Positions 1 to 9,900 of a DNA stretch of 64,000 nucleotides are shown one piece after another. The DNA comes from Streptomyces sp. SW4 (GTDB lineage Bacteria > Actinomycetota > Actinomycetes > Streptomycetales > Streptomycetaceae). The notes below the pieces were generated by a model, which ran no database searches, had not been told where the DNA came from, and worked only from the letters and a program-made list of their open reading frames with translations. The first letter of the stretch is position 1; the number at the start of each line of letters is the position of its first letter. The position numbers and the translations under genes are program-made. The stretch spans positions 2,973,001 through 3,037,000 of the forward strand of contig QKWM01000004.1 of assembly GCA_003248315.1 (NCBI GenBank). The letters are read 5' to 3'.

Positions 1-417
1 GGCGAGCAGCGGCGCGGCCGGGTTGCCGGGCTCGCCCTCCCACCAGGGGGTCCGTTCGTGCTCGAAGTACAGCACGTCGACGTCGCCCGTCCGGGCCAGC
101 CGCGCGTCCAGCGCCGCCAGGGCGCCCGGGACGAGGGTGTCGTCGCCGTCGAGGAACAGCAGATACGTGCCGGTCGCGGCCCGCATCCCCGCGTTGCGCG
201 CCCCGGCCAGACCGTCCGACGGCGGCGAGTGCACGGGCGCCACCCGGGAGTCCCGTCCGGCGAGGGCGGCGGCGACGTCCGCCGCGGAGCAGTCCGGCGT
301 CCGGCACACCGGGATCAGCTCGAAGTCGCCGAAGGACTGGGCGAGGACCGAGTCCAGCGCCTGGGACAGCCGGCCCGCGACCCCATGGGACGGGACGATG
401 ATGCTGAAGCGGGGCAT
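1..417 (-). CDS. Family 2 glycosyltransferase, N-terminal part (runs off window)
   Basis: The frame opens with MPRFSIIVPSHG at 417 and stays open for 139 codons to the window edge, so the C-terminus is missing. It shows the GT-A fold signature of family 2 glycosyltransferases: an N-terminal SIIVP strand, an S-Q-A-L-D-S-V-L-A-Q-S helix, a GLAGARNAGM segment and the metal/nucleotide-binding LLFLDGDDTL motif near residue 97. It probably adds sugar or sugar-phosphate units to a cell-wall polymer on the cytoplasmic face. It lies downstream of a leftward paralogue (571-2822) whose N-terminus is very similar, so the full gene may likewise carry a C-terminal glycerophosphotransferase domain (inference). 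No strong Shine-Dalgarno is visible. Confidence 0.85.
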   Translation of the reverse strand, partial: MPRFSIIVPSHGVAGRLSQALDSVLAQSFGDFELIPVCRTPDCSAADVAAALAGRDSRVAPVHSPPSDGLAGARNAGMRAATGTYLLFLDGDDTLVPGALAALDARLARTGDVDVLYFEHERTPWWEGEPGNPAAPLLA

Positions 418-481
418 TCTGTTCTTTCTGTCGTCTTCTGCCGTGGGCCCTCGTGCCGCGGGGCGCCTCAGCCGGCGCGGG

Positions 482-507
482 GCCGGCCCGACGGCCGTCG
501 GGCCGGC
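482..507. terminator. Perfect 26-base GC palindrome between two leftward glycosyltransferase genes
   Basis: A perfect 13+13 inverted repeat (arm GCCGGCCCGACGG) lies in the 153-base gap downstream of the gene ending at 571 and upstream of the start at 417. It has no U-tract, which is usual for Streptomyces. A terminator is the simplest reading, but because it sits between co-directional genes it could also attenuate. Confidence 0.5.
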
Positions 508-570
508 GGCCGGGTCGGGGTGGGCCGCGAGGAACTGCGGAGCATGAGGCCTCCCTGTAGGCAACGGCGG

Positions 571-2822
571 TCAGCGGCTCGGGGTGACGGTGCGCGGGCC
601 GGCCGGTTGCGGCACGGACGCCAGCGGCGAGCGCGCGAGGGCCGCGGCGGCCGAGGGGACCGGGCGGCGCTCGGCGAGCGGGACGACGGGCGGCAGATCG
701 CCGGGGCGCTCGCCGAGCACCACCCGGCGCACCACCCGCTCGGCGGCGCGCCCGTCGTCGTACGGGCAGAACCGCGCGCGGAACGCGGCCCTGAGCTGGG
801 CGGAGCGCGAGCCGCGCCAGTGCCCGGTGGCGAAGATGTCGATCAGCTCGTCCTCGCTGCGCGCGACCGCGCCCGGCGGGCAGGACCGCAGGTCGAGGTA
901 GCTGCCGTGGACCGCCTCGAACGCCTCGGTCTCGTCGGCGTGCAGCACGATCGGGCGGTCCAGTCCCGCGTAGTCGAACATCAGCGACGAGTAGTCGGTC
1001 ACCAGCGCGTCCGAGGCCAGGAGCAGGGACGCGACGCTCGGGTGGCCGCTGACGTCGATGAGCCGGCCGGAGGTGCCCGCGTGCCGGACGTGCGGCGCGC
1101 GGCACAGCACCACGAACCGGGGGCCGAGGCGGCGCAGCACCTGCTCCAGGTCCAGTCCGGGGCGCTGGGTGCGGCGATGGCCGCGGTGCGCGGGCGCGTA
1201 CAGGATCGCGACCGCGCCCTCGGGACGCCGAGCAGCTCGCGCAGCCGGGCCACGTCGGCCGCGGTGGCCGTGTGCAGGGCGTCGGTGCGGGGCTGGCCCA
1301 CCTCCAGCGTGGTGTAGCCGCCGGGGAAGACCCGCTCGCAGGTCAGCGTGGAGTGCCGGTTGGCGGAGACGACGTAGTCCCAGGCGTCGACGCCGCGCAG
1401 CATCCGGCGAAGTCCGTGCCCGGGGCGGCGGCCGGGCGCTCCTGGAGGTCCAGGCCGGTGTGCTTCAGCGGCGTGCCGTGCAGGGTCTGGATCAGCACCT
1501 GGCCCGGCGCTTGACCAGCCGCGGGTCGAAGTGGGTGTTGTGCACGAGGTACTTGGCGCGGGCCAGCTCGGTGAAGTACGCGGCGGTGCCCGGGCTCACC
1601 CGGCGCGGGCCCGGCGGGACGGTGTGGTGGTGCGCCGGGGCGGCGGCCCACGCGGTGCGGATGTGCGGCGCGAGACTGCGGAACGCCTGCTCCAGCGCTC
1701 CCGGTTGCAGCCGTGGCCGGCGCCGTCGTGGGCGGCGAAGAGGCGCGGTCGGCGCGGACCGGCAGCAGCCGCTGGAGGCGGTAGTGCAGCCGGAGGGCGG
1801 CGGCCCGCGCGGTGTCCAGCAGCCGGGCGGTGTGCCTGTGGACGCCGCGGGCCAGCGCCGACGCCAGCCGCAGGGCCCGGTAGGTGCGGTGCAGGCCCAG
1901 GCGGATGAGGGCGTGGTGCACGCGGGCGCGGGGGAGACGGGGGCGCCGGGGACCCGGTAGCGGCGGTAGTGGGCGCGGGCCCGGCGCAGGAACTCGGCGC
2001 GTGCGTCGCGCGGCAGGCGGTCGCGCCGGCAGTACACCGTCGCCAGATGGTCGACCATGCGGCGGAACAGCACCGGCCGCCAGCGCTCCAGCTCCGGTCC
2101 GACTCCAGGAACGCGAACACCCGGTCGTACTGGGCGAAGACGTCGAAGTGCCGCTCGTCGGGCGTGCCGAGGATGCTGCCCCGTCGGCGCTGCCGGTAGT
2201 GGACGCAGACCCGGTCCAGGGTGGCGATGGACCCGGCCGTCATCAGCACCGGATACGTCCACGGCGTGTCCTCGTAGTAGCCGGGCGGGAAGACGAAGCC
2301 CTCGCGCTCGACGAACTCCCGCCGGCAGGCCTTGTTCCAGGCGACCATCAGCAGGTGGAGCAGCCCCGGCCGGTCGGCCAGCCGGAACGGGGCCGGGCCG
2401 TCCTCGGCGAGCCGCGCGGCGGCCTGGTTGCGCACCGCCTCGCCCGTCCAGTAGGTGCGCGCGTAGTCGTAGACCAGCACGTCCGGTTCGTCGGTCTCCT
2501 TGAGCCGGTCGGCGATGGCCCGCAGCGCGTCCGGGGTGAGGGTGTCGTCGCCGTCGAGGAAGACCAGGTAGTCGCCGGTCGCCCGCTCCATCCCGGCGTT
2601 GCGGGCCGGGCCCAGGCCGGCGTTCTCGGGCAGGTGCACGGGCCGTACCCGCGGGTCGCGGGCGGCGAACTCGTCGATGATCGCGCCGCAGGCGTCCGGA
2701 GAGCAGTCGTCGACCGCGATCAGTTCGAAGTCCGTGTACGACTGCGACAGCACCGAGTCCAGGCATGCGTGCAGATACGCCTGGACCTGGTACGCGGGGA
2801 CGATGACACTGAACCGGGGCAC
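571..2822 (-). CDS. Bifunctional glycosyltransferase / CDP-glycerol glycerophosphotransferase (frame broken about 7 times)
   Basis: The start at 2822 gives MPRFSVIVPAYQ, a family 2 glycosyltransferase domain with the FLDGDDTL motif and the YYEDTPW acceptor-region motif. Downstream in other frames come segments typical of the TagB/TagF glycerophosphotransferase family: AKYLVHNTHFDPRLVKR, LIQTLHGTPLKHTGLDL, YVVSANRHS, and ALVTDYSSLMFDYAGLDRPI near the C-terminus. Breaks fall near 2100, 1935, 1745, 1700, 1508, 1405 and 1225. Restoring one base at each gives about 752 residues, normal for the actinobacterial bifunctional family. The product should work at the membrane, polymerising glycerol-phosphate or sugar-phosphate wall polymer (teichoic-acid-like). 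A strong terminator for the upstream ABC operon lies just beyond the start, so it is probably its own transcription unit. Confidence 0.85.
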
Positions 2823-2923
2823 GGGACATCCATGGGTCGGCGCGGGCGTTCGGCCCGGGAACGGCCGATGGAGTGACTTGGTTACGGCTCCTACGGCAAT
2901 CGGGGACCGGCAAGGGCGTGAAA

Positions 2924-2953
2924 AGGGGCGAACCGGTCATCCGGTCCGCCCCT
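2924..2953 (-). terminator. Intrinsic terminator of the sugar ABC operon
   Basis: On the minus strand a 13-bp stem (AGGGGCGGACCGG pairing with CCGGUUCGCCCCU, one G-U pair) with a 4-base loop is followed directly by UUUU. It lies 21 bases after the permease stop at 2974. It is among the most classical terminators in the window. Confidence 0.85.
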
Positions 2954-2973
2954 CGACCTCACGCGTCACACGG

Positions 2974-3892
2974 CTACTTCACGGCGCCCGCCATCACGCC
3001 GGACACGAACTGCCGCTGGAACGCGAAGAACACGGCCAGCGGGATCACCATGGAGATGAACGCCCGGGCGCCAGGACGTCGATGTTGTTGCCGAACTGCC
3101 GTACCTGCGTCTGCAACGCCACCGTGATCGGCTGGTTCCCGGAGTCCGAGAAGATCAGCGCGACCAGCATGTCGTTCCACACCCACAGGAACTGGAAGAT
3201 GCCCAGGCTCGCGATGGCGGGTCCGCCGAGCGGCATCACGACCCGTGCGAACAGCCGCAGTTCGCCCGCCCCGTCGAGCCGCGCGGCCTCCAGCAGCTCC
3301 CGCGGGATCTCCGCGAAGAAGTTGCGCAGCAGGAACACCGCGAACGGCAGGCCGAACCCGACGTGGAACAGGATCACACCGGTGATCGACCCGAACAGGC
3401 CGATGCCGCCGAACAGTTCGGCGATGGGGATCAGCGCCACCTGCACCGGCACCACCAGCAGCCCCACCACGCCCAGGAACCACCAGTCGCGGCCCGGGAA
3501 CTCCATCCACGCGAACGCGTAGCCCGCCAGCGAGCCGATGACCACGACGAGCACCGTCGCCGGGACGGTGATCAGGACCGTGTTGACCAGGGAGTCGGTG
3601 ATGTCGCCGTTGGCGAGCAGCTCCTCGTAGCTCTCGAAGGTGAGCTGGGAGGGCTTGGTGAACACCTCCCACCAGCCGCTCGCCGCCATGTCCCGCGGGG
3701 TGCGCAGCGAGGACAGCAGCAGTCCGATCGTCGGGACCAGCCAGAACAGCCCGACGACGATCAGGAACACCCGGACCAGTCCGCCGCTGACGACCTGGGC
3801 GAGCCGCGCGCCCAGCGCCCGCCGCCCGGAACCGGCCGCCTCGGGGCGGGTCGCGGCTCCGCCTTGGTGACGGAGCCCGCTTCCGCGGTCAT
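2974..3892 (-). CDS. Carbohydrate ABC transporter permease, MalG type (two frame breaks)
   Basis: The inner-membrane permease starts at 3892 (MTAEAGSVTKAEP), where its ATG overlaps the TGA of the upstream permease as ATGA. Six hydrophobic segments follow, beginning VFLIVVGLFWLVPTIGLLL. The loop that contacts the ATPase is clear: ELLEAARLDGAGELRLFARV (EAA-x3-G). The protein ends GVMAGAVK, the usual terminus of the MalG/LacG family. Breaks near 3837 and 3070 need one base each; repaired length is about 306 residues. No dedicated ATPase gene is present, as is normal in Streptomyces, where the shared MsiK ATPase usually energises these importers (family knowledge). The substrate is not identifiable from sequence. 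Confidence 0.9.
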
Positions 3893-5205
3893 CGCCGCAC
3901 CTCCCGCCTGAGCCTACGGATGTTGAACCACATCACCGGGATCACCAGCAGCAGCAGGAACACCGCGATCGCGCTGGCGACACCCGGCTGGTCCGCGGCG
4001 AAGCCCTTGCGGTACAGCTCCAGGGCGAGCACGTTCGCGTCGTCCTGCGAGGAGCCGGGCGCGATGATGAACACCAGGTCGAAGATCTTCAGCACGTTGA
4101 TCATCAACGTGACGACGACGACCGCGAGCACCGGCGCGAGGAGCGGGACCGTGACCCGCCGGAAGACCTGCCACTCGTTGGCGCCGTCCACCCGCGCCGC
4201 CTCCAGCAGCTCCCGGGGCACGCCCGCCAGGCCCGCCGCGATCAGCACCATCGCGAAGCCCGCCCACATCCACACGTACGCCCCGATGATCGCGGGCGTC
4301 ACCAGCGACGGGCCGAGCCAGTTCAGGCCGTTGTACGGCTCCTTGAAGTTGTCGCCGGGCAGCCGCAGCAGCGCCCCGTCGGCCGCGGCGGGCAGCGTGA
4401 ACGTGCCGTCGGCGGCGGCCGTCGCCGATGCGACGACCCGCCCGTCCTTCACCGCCTCGATCCGCATCCCGGCGTACCCCAGCTCCCCGGCGTCGACGCC
4501 GTTGAGCTGGCCCACGCCCTTGCCGCGGGTGAAGTCCTGCCAGGTCGTGCCGGTGACCTTGCCCGGCTCGGCCCGCGGCGCCGCGGCCGTCGCCGCGTCG
4601 TCCGGCATCAGGTCGGGGGCGACGCCGACCAGCGGCAGCGCCACCGGATCGCCCGCCCGGACCGGCTCCTTGGTGACGAACGCGCCGCCGCCGGCCGGCT
4701 GCAACGGCGACTCACGGCCCGGGTGCGCCTTCGGGAACGCCGACGACTGGGCGAACGTGTCGTGCACGCCGACCCACACCGCGTTGGCGACGCCCTTGTC
4801 CGGGTCCTGGTCGTAGACCAGCCGGAAGATGATGCCGGCCGCCAGCATCGAGATCGCCATCGGCATGAAGACGACCAGCTTGAACGCCGTTCCCCAGCGC
4901 ACCCGTTCGGTGAGCACGGCGAAGATCAGACCGAGCGCGGTGGCCACCGTCGGAGCGAACACCACCCAGACGATGTTGTTCTTCAGCGCCGTGCGGATGC
5001 CGTCGTCGGTGAACAGGGCCTGGTAGTTGTCGAATCCGGTGAACGAGTCGCCGGACTGGTCGTAGAAGCTGCGGACGACCGAGTACCCGATCGGGTAGAC
5101 CACGAGCGCGCCGAGCAGCACCAGGGCGGGCAGCAGGAACAGGGCCGCCACGGCCTTGCGGGTGCCGGTCACGCTCTTGCGCGGACGGGGAGCGGAGGGC
5201 GTCAC
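3889..5205 (-). CDS. Carbohydrate ABC transporter permease, MalF type, with a large extracytoplasmic insertion
   Basis: The frame is intact, 438 residues, GTG start at 5205. Membrane segments lie near residues 18-44, 78-99, 107-132, 300-328, 352-378 and 408-430. The EAA loop ELLEAARVDGANEWQVFRRV is present. Between the third and fourth membrane segments, residues about 133-298 form a hydrophilic stretch rich in Ala, Gly and Asp. It ends in a beta-rich part (MRIEAVKDGRVVASATAA, then GTFTLPAA) that reads like a small Ig/carboxypeptidase-regulatory-like fold. Typical MalF-like permeases have only about 25 residues here. It partners the permease 3' of it (4-base overlap) and the lipoprotein 5' of it. 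The insertion should face outside and might contact the binding protein (inference). Confidence 0.92.
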   Translation of the reverse strand: MTPSAPRPRKSVTGTRKAVAALFLLPALVLLGALVVYPIGYSVVRSFYDQSGDSFTGFDNYQALFTDDGIRTALKNNIVWVVFAPTVATALGLIFAVLTERVRWGTAFKLVVFMPMAISMLAAGIIFRLVYDQDPDKGVANAVWVGVHDTFAQSSAFPKAHPGRESPLQPAGGGAFVTKEPVRAGDPVALPLVGVAPDLMPDDAATAAAPRAEPGKVTGTTWQDFTRGKGVGQLNGVDAGELGYAGMRIEAVKDGRVVASATAAADGTFTLPAAADGALLRLPGDNFKEPYNGLNWLGPSLVTPAIIGAYVWMWAGFAMVLIAAGLAGVPRELLEAARVDGANEWQVFRRVTVPLLAPVLAVVVVTLMINVLKIFDLVFIIAPGSSQDDANVLALELYRKGFAADQPGVASAIAVFLLLLVIPVMWFNIRRLRREVRR

Positions 5206-5247
5206 CGGGGTCTTGGCGACACCTCCGCGGCAGCCGGCGTCATCGCG

Positions 5248-6648
5248 TCAGTTCCCGTAGGCGGCGGCCGCGTCGGCCTCCAGCTTCCGCTGCGTGCCGG
5301 CCACGTCCTTCGGGTTCTTCAGGAAGTCCTGCAGCGCCTTCCACTCGCCCTTGCCGGGCGTGCCGCCGAAGGCCTGCGGGGCCTGGTCGGACATGTCGAA
5401 GCGGAAGTCGTCGCCGGCCTCGACCAGCGCCTCGGCGATTCCGCGCTGCACGTCGTTCGGGTACGCGGAGGCGTCCACGTTCTTGTTCGGCGACAGGTAG
5501 CCGCCGAGCTTCGCCTGGATCGTCGCCGCGTCCGGCGAGGCCAGCCATGTGGCCAGGGCCTGGGCCGCCTTCGAGTCCTCCAGGATCACGGCCGCGTCGC
5601 CGCCGGAGACCACCGGGGCGGTGTCACCGACCGCCGGGAACGGGAACGCCTTCGCGTCCTGGCCGACCTTCGCCTCCGTCTCGGCGATGTTCACCTGCAC
5701 GAAGTCGCCCTCGAAGACCATGCCGGCCTTCGGCTGGGCCCCGCCGGTGAAGGTCTGCGTCACCGACGCCGGGAACTCGGTCTGCAGCGCGCCGGACGCG
5801 CCGCCCGCGATGTAGTCCTGCTTGCCCCAGATCTCGGCGAGCGTGGTCAGCGCCTCCTTCACCGACGGGTCGGTCCACTTGATCTCGTGCTTGGCCAGCT
5901 GGTCGTACTTCTCCGGGCCGGCCTGCGAGAGGTAGACGTTCTCGAACCAGTCGGTCAGCGTCCAGCCGTCCGCGCCGCCGACGGAGAACGGCGTGACGCC
6001 GGAGTCGTAGACGGTCTGCGCGGTGGTGAGCAGCTCGTCCCAGGTCTTCGGTTCGCTGACGCCCGCGTTCTCGAAGACCTGCGCGTTGTACCAGATCAGC
6101 GACTTGTTGGCGGCCTTGTAGTAGACGCCGTAACTCTTGCCGTCGACCTTGCCGATGTCCTGCCAGCCCTGCGAGTAGTTCTCGCCCAGCTCCTTGAGCG
6201 CCTCGGCGCCCAGCGGCTTGGCCCAGCCCTTGTCCACGGCCTGCTTGATGGCGCCGGGCTGGGGCAGCATCGCCACGTCCGGCGGCGCCCCGCCCGCGAT
6301 CTTCGAGCCGAGGAAGTTGATGATCGGGTCCTGGGCGGGGACGAACGTCACCTTGGCACCGGTGCGCTTCTCGAACTCCGCGAGGACCTTCTTGAAGTTC
6401 TCCTGCTCGGCGCCGGTCCACACGGCGGCGACCTCGAGCGTCTCGCCGTCCAGCCTGGGCAGGGTGACCGCGCTCTCCGTCTGCTGGTCGCCGCCCCCGC
6501 TGCGGCCGCCGTCGCCGTTGTCGCCGCCGTCGTCGTCACCGCCGCACGCGGTGAGCGAGAGCGCCAGCGCGGCGGCGAGGGCCGTCGCGGCTCTCGTGGT
6601 CTTCCTGACGGTCCTGCGTGTCCCGATGGTGCTGCTCGTGCGCATCAC
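5248..6648 (-). CDS. Sugar ABC transporter substrate-binding lipoprotein
   Basis: The frame is intact, 466 residues. A GTG at 6648 is immediately followed by ATG at 6645 and either may be the start. A Lys/Arg-rich n-region and hydrophobic stretch lead to the lipobox LTAC near residue 34, followed by an acidic Gly/Asp linker. The mature part is a cluster B-type solute-binding protein: an LEVAAVWTGAEQENFKKVL start, IIYT-like hinge strands, and an aromatic-rich sugar-binding face. It delivers an unknown carbohydrate to the two downstream permeases; the three genes form a leftward operon. An AACGTT-centred palindrome lies about 30 bases upstream of the start, consistent with control by a LacI-family repressor encoded elsewhere. 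Confidence 0.92.
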   Translation of the reverse strand: MMRTSSTIGTRRTVRKTTRAATALAAALALSLTACGGDDDGGDNGDGGRSGGGDQQTESAVTLPRLDGETLEVAAVWTGAEQENFKKVLAEFEKRTGAKVTFVPAQDPIINFLGSKIAGGAPPDVAMLPQPGAIKQAVDKGWAKPLGAEALKELGENYSQGWQDIGKVDGKSYGVYYKAANKSLIWYNAQVFENAGVSEPKTWDELLTTAQTVYDSGVTPFSVGGADGWTLTDWFENVYLSQAGPEKYDQLAKHEIKWTDPSVKEALTTLAEIWGKQDYIAGGASGALQTEFPASVTQTFTGGAQPKAGMVFEGDFVQVNIAETEAKVGQDAKAFPFPAVGDTAPVVSGGDAAVILEDSKAAQALATWLASPDAATIQAKLGGYLSPNKNVDASAYPNDVQRGIAEALVEAGDDFRFDMSDQAPQAFGGTPGKGEWKALQDFLKNPKDVAGTQRKLEADAAAAYGN

Positions 6649-6674
6649 TGCCCCGTTCTTCGTGCATCGTCCGT

Positions 6675-6684
6675 CGAACGTTCG
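6675..6684. promoter_or_regulatory. Candidate LacI-family operator upstream of the sugar-binding protein gene
   Basis: CGAACGTTCG is a perfect 10-base palindrome with the central CG expected of LacI/GalR-family operators, 27 bases upstream of the GTG start at 6648 on the minus strand. The location fits transcriptional repression of the transporter. No regulator gene lies in the operon, so the assignment rests on sequence shape and position only. Confidence 0.4.
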
Positions 6685-6779
6685 GCGCTGTCCCGTGCGG
6701 TCTGGTGTACGCCCGGGGAGTTGGGGGCGGCAAGAGCGCGTCCGGTGTCAAGTGGGAGATCGTGACACCGTCGTGACCA

Positions 6780-6960
6780 GGTGCCGGGTGCCGGGTGCCA
6801 GGCGGGGGCGGGGCAGGGGCGGGGGGCGTCGGGTGGCGGTGCCGGCCGGTACCGGGTGACGGGTGCCGCCGGGTAACGGGTGGCACCGGGTGGAGGATGC
6901 CGCCGGGTGCCGGGGTTCGGGCCGGCGGGGTGCCCGGCCGGTGGCCGTCGGGTGCCGCGG
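6780..6960. repeat. Degenerate CGGGTGCC-type short repeats in intergenic DNA
   Basis: The gap between the lipoprotein gene and the 3' end of the FHA/FtsK gene is filled with more than a dozen variants of an octamer (CGGGTGCC, CGGGTGAC, CGGGTAAC, CGGGTGGC, CGGGTGGA), some directly adjacent. No ORF with coding character crosses it. It is probably a slipped minisatellite-like spacer at the 3' end of the leftward gene. Confidence 0.6.
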
Positions 6961-9900
6961 CTACAGCAGCGACGGCACCTGAGCCGCCGCGACCTCGCGG
7001 GCGGCCCGCTCCAGCGCGCTGGCGAGCAACGCCAGATCGGTCGGGCCGTTGCCCAGCTCCCGGACGGGGCGGCGGGCCGGGGGATCGCCCATGCGGTGCC
7101 ACTCCAGCGGGACGACCGTCGGACGCAGGGTCGCCGTGCGCGGGATGCGCCCCGTGACGCGGCCCGCCTGCAACGGGACGACCCGGCCGTCGGGGGTCGC
7201 CAACCGGCCCCGTCCGGGCGCCGGTTCGTCCGGTCCCGGCGACGGAGCGTCCAGCGTGACGCGGAGCGTGGCCCGGCGCGCGGGCTCCGTCTGGGCCGTA
7301 CGGCCACCGGGGCAGGCCGCCGCCACCAGGTGGACGCCGAGCCGCTCGCCCTCGCGGGCCACGGCCTCCAGCGCCCGCATCACGGACCCGGCGGCGGGGC
7401 GTCCCGGCGCCCCGAGCGCGGGGGTGACCAGGGCGTCCAGGTCGTCGACGACCACGACCAGCCGGGCAGCGGCGGCGCGGTCCGGGTCCCGCTGCGGGCC
7501 GCTGCGGGCCGCAGCCGCAGCGTCGAACTGGGCGGGGCGTCCAGGTCCGCGGCGCCGCGCGCCGCAGGGACGGCCGGTGCGGCGGACGAGGGCGGAGCGG
7601 AGGGCGCGGAGCCCGCGTCGGGTGCGGGAGCCGCGTCCGGCGCCGCGGGGTGCGCGGAGCCGCCGGCGCGGGTGCCGGTGCCGGTGGAGGCGGAGGTGCC
7701 CGTACCGGTGCGGGTGCCGGTGCCGGTGGTGCCCGTACCGGTGCCGGTGCTCGTGCCGGTGCGCCGGTCCGTGGCCGCCGTGCGCTGGGCGACCAGCCGG
7801 CCGGAGACCTCGCGGCCGGTGTGCCACTCGGTGAAGTCGGACCGTCCAGCAGCTCGGCGCGGCGCTTCAGCTCGGCGCTGAGCGACTGGGCGAACTCCCG
7901 CATGCGGACGGGGTCGTTGGCCGTCAGATGGGTCGTGACGTGCGGGACGTCCGTGCAGCTGCGCAGGCCCTCGCCCGAGCCGGCGCCGGAACCGCCGGTC
8001 CCCCCGCCGTCCCGGCCGTCGATCAGGACGATGCCGAGGCGGTCGGGACGCTCCGCCGAGGCCAGCGAGGCCACCAGGGCCCGCAGCAGCTCCGTACGGC
8101 CGCTGCCGGCAGGTCCCTCGATGAGCAGGTGCGGTCCCTCCGCCGCGAGGTCCACGGTGACCGGGCCGCGTGGCCCGGCGCCCAGCACGCCGTGCGCCCG
8201 GCCGCCGAGGGCGCGGGTGTCGTCCGCCGCGTCCGCCCACCGCGCCATCAGGGACGCCGGGGTGGCCCGGGCCAGGCCCAGTTCGTCGAGGAGCCGGGCG
8301 GCCTGGGGAGCGGTGCGGACACGCGCGGGTGCCGCGTGCCGGGGGTGCCCTCCGGACGCAGCGGCGCCAGCGCCCGCGCGAACCGCTCGGCCCACGCGAG
8401 GGAGACGGCGTCCACCGTGCCGAGGGTGCCGTGGCCCACGGGGCCGGGGAGGGCGGCGTCGGTACCGGTGCCGGACGCGGGGCAGGGGCGACGCGGAGCA
8501 GCCGCAGGGCCGTGGCCACGTCGCCGCTGAGCAGGGCCACGGCACCGCACTGCCGGAACACCGGCGACACCGAGCAGGCCGCTTCGTACGTCTCCGTCAC
8601 CGGGGAGGCGGGGGAGGCCGCCGCCGTCTCGGCGAGGCACACCACGTGGATGCCGGCCCGGGGTCCCTCCACCGTGAGCCGTGCCACCGCTTCGCGGACG
8701 TCGGCGCCGCCGGGATCGCCGTCCACGACGACCACCGTGTACGGCCGGAGAAGCCGGCCGGCTCCTCGGCCTCCCCGTCGGACCGCGCCCAGGACGGCCG
8801 CCGGGCGGCGCCGGCCGGTCCGGAGGGCAGGCCCTGGCCCGACGGCACGCCGTCGGCGGAGGGCACGCCGTGCGCGGCGGGCGCCGGCTGCGGGGGCGTG
8901 GCGGCGGCGGACGCCGAGGAGGCGGGCGCCGCGCCGGCCGGGACGGCCGGGGCAGGGACGCCGGGCGCCGCCGGGGCGGCGCCACCCGGGACCCCGGAGA
9001 CTCCCGAGCCCGACACGGAGGCGCCGGCCGGTCCGGTGGGGTACCGGGAGGCGCCGGCCGGTCCGGTGGGGTGTGTGGGTGGGCCGACCGGTCCGGTGGG
9101 ACGCGTCGGGTGACCGGGGGCCCGGCCGCCGGGGCCGGCGTGCCGGGGGCGTCGTGGGCCGGTGCCCGGCCGCCGGACGTGCCGGGGGCCGGGGCCCAGG
9201 AGCCGGGCGCCTCGGAGGCCGGTACCGGTGCCCCCGCCGCCGGGTCCGGGGAGCCGGGTACGCCGAAGGCGCCGGTCGCCTGCGTCGGCGTCGTGGGGTG
9301 AGCCGTGCCGGACACGCCGGGCGGGCCGGCCGCGGGGTCCACCCCGTCCGGGCCGCCGGGCGGAGCGCCGTGAGCCGCCGGCTGCGAGGAACCGTGGGAG
9401 CCGCGCGACGGCGCCGGGGAACCGTCGGGCGCGGACGGCGTCCGGTCCGGCGTCGCCGCCGAGGCGGGCGCTCCGGTGGCCGGGTGTCCGGCGGGGACGG
9501 CCCCGGTCGAGCCGGTCGCGCCGGCCGAGCCCCCGGCTTCCGTACCCACCGGCGGTGCCGGCCGGAGCCTGCCCGAGCGGGCGTCCGCCAGATGGTCCTC
9601 CAGGCGGCGGACGAGTTCCCTTACGCGCGCCGAGGCCTGCTCGCGGTCGTGGGCGAGCAGGAGACGGCAGTCCTGACCGTGCCCCGGGCGCAGATGCGGC
9701 AGCCAGCCCAGCCACGACCACTCGGCCGTGCGCTCCTCGACGGACCGGGAGCGGTCCGCGCTGATCAGCACGATCTCCAGGACGTCGGGGGAGTGCAGCG
9801 CGGCGAGCTGGGCCAGCACCGCGCGCGCCAGCCCGGAGAGCCGCTCGCGCGGGCCGGCCAGGCCGAGCGCGCCGGCCTCGCGCAGCCCGGCGGTCACCGG

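Noticed and set aside
571..2822. Pseudogene interpretation of the glycerophosphotransferase and other broken genes
   Set aside because: The same kind of one-base loss affects prfB and smpB, so decay cannot explain the pattern; sequence error is simpler.
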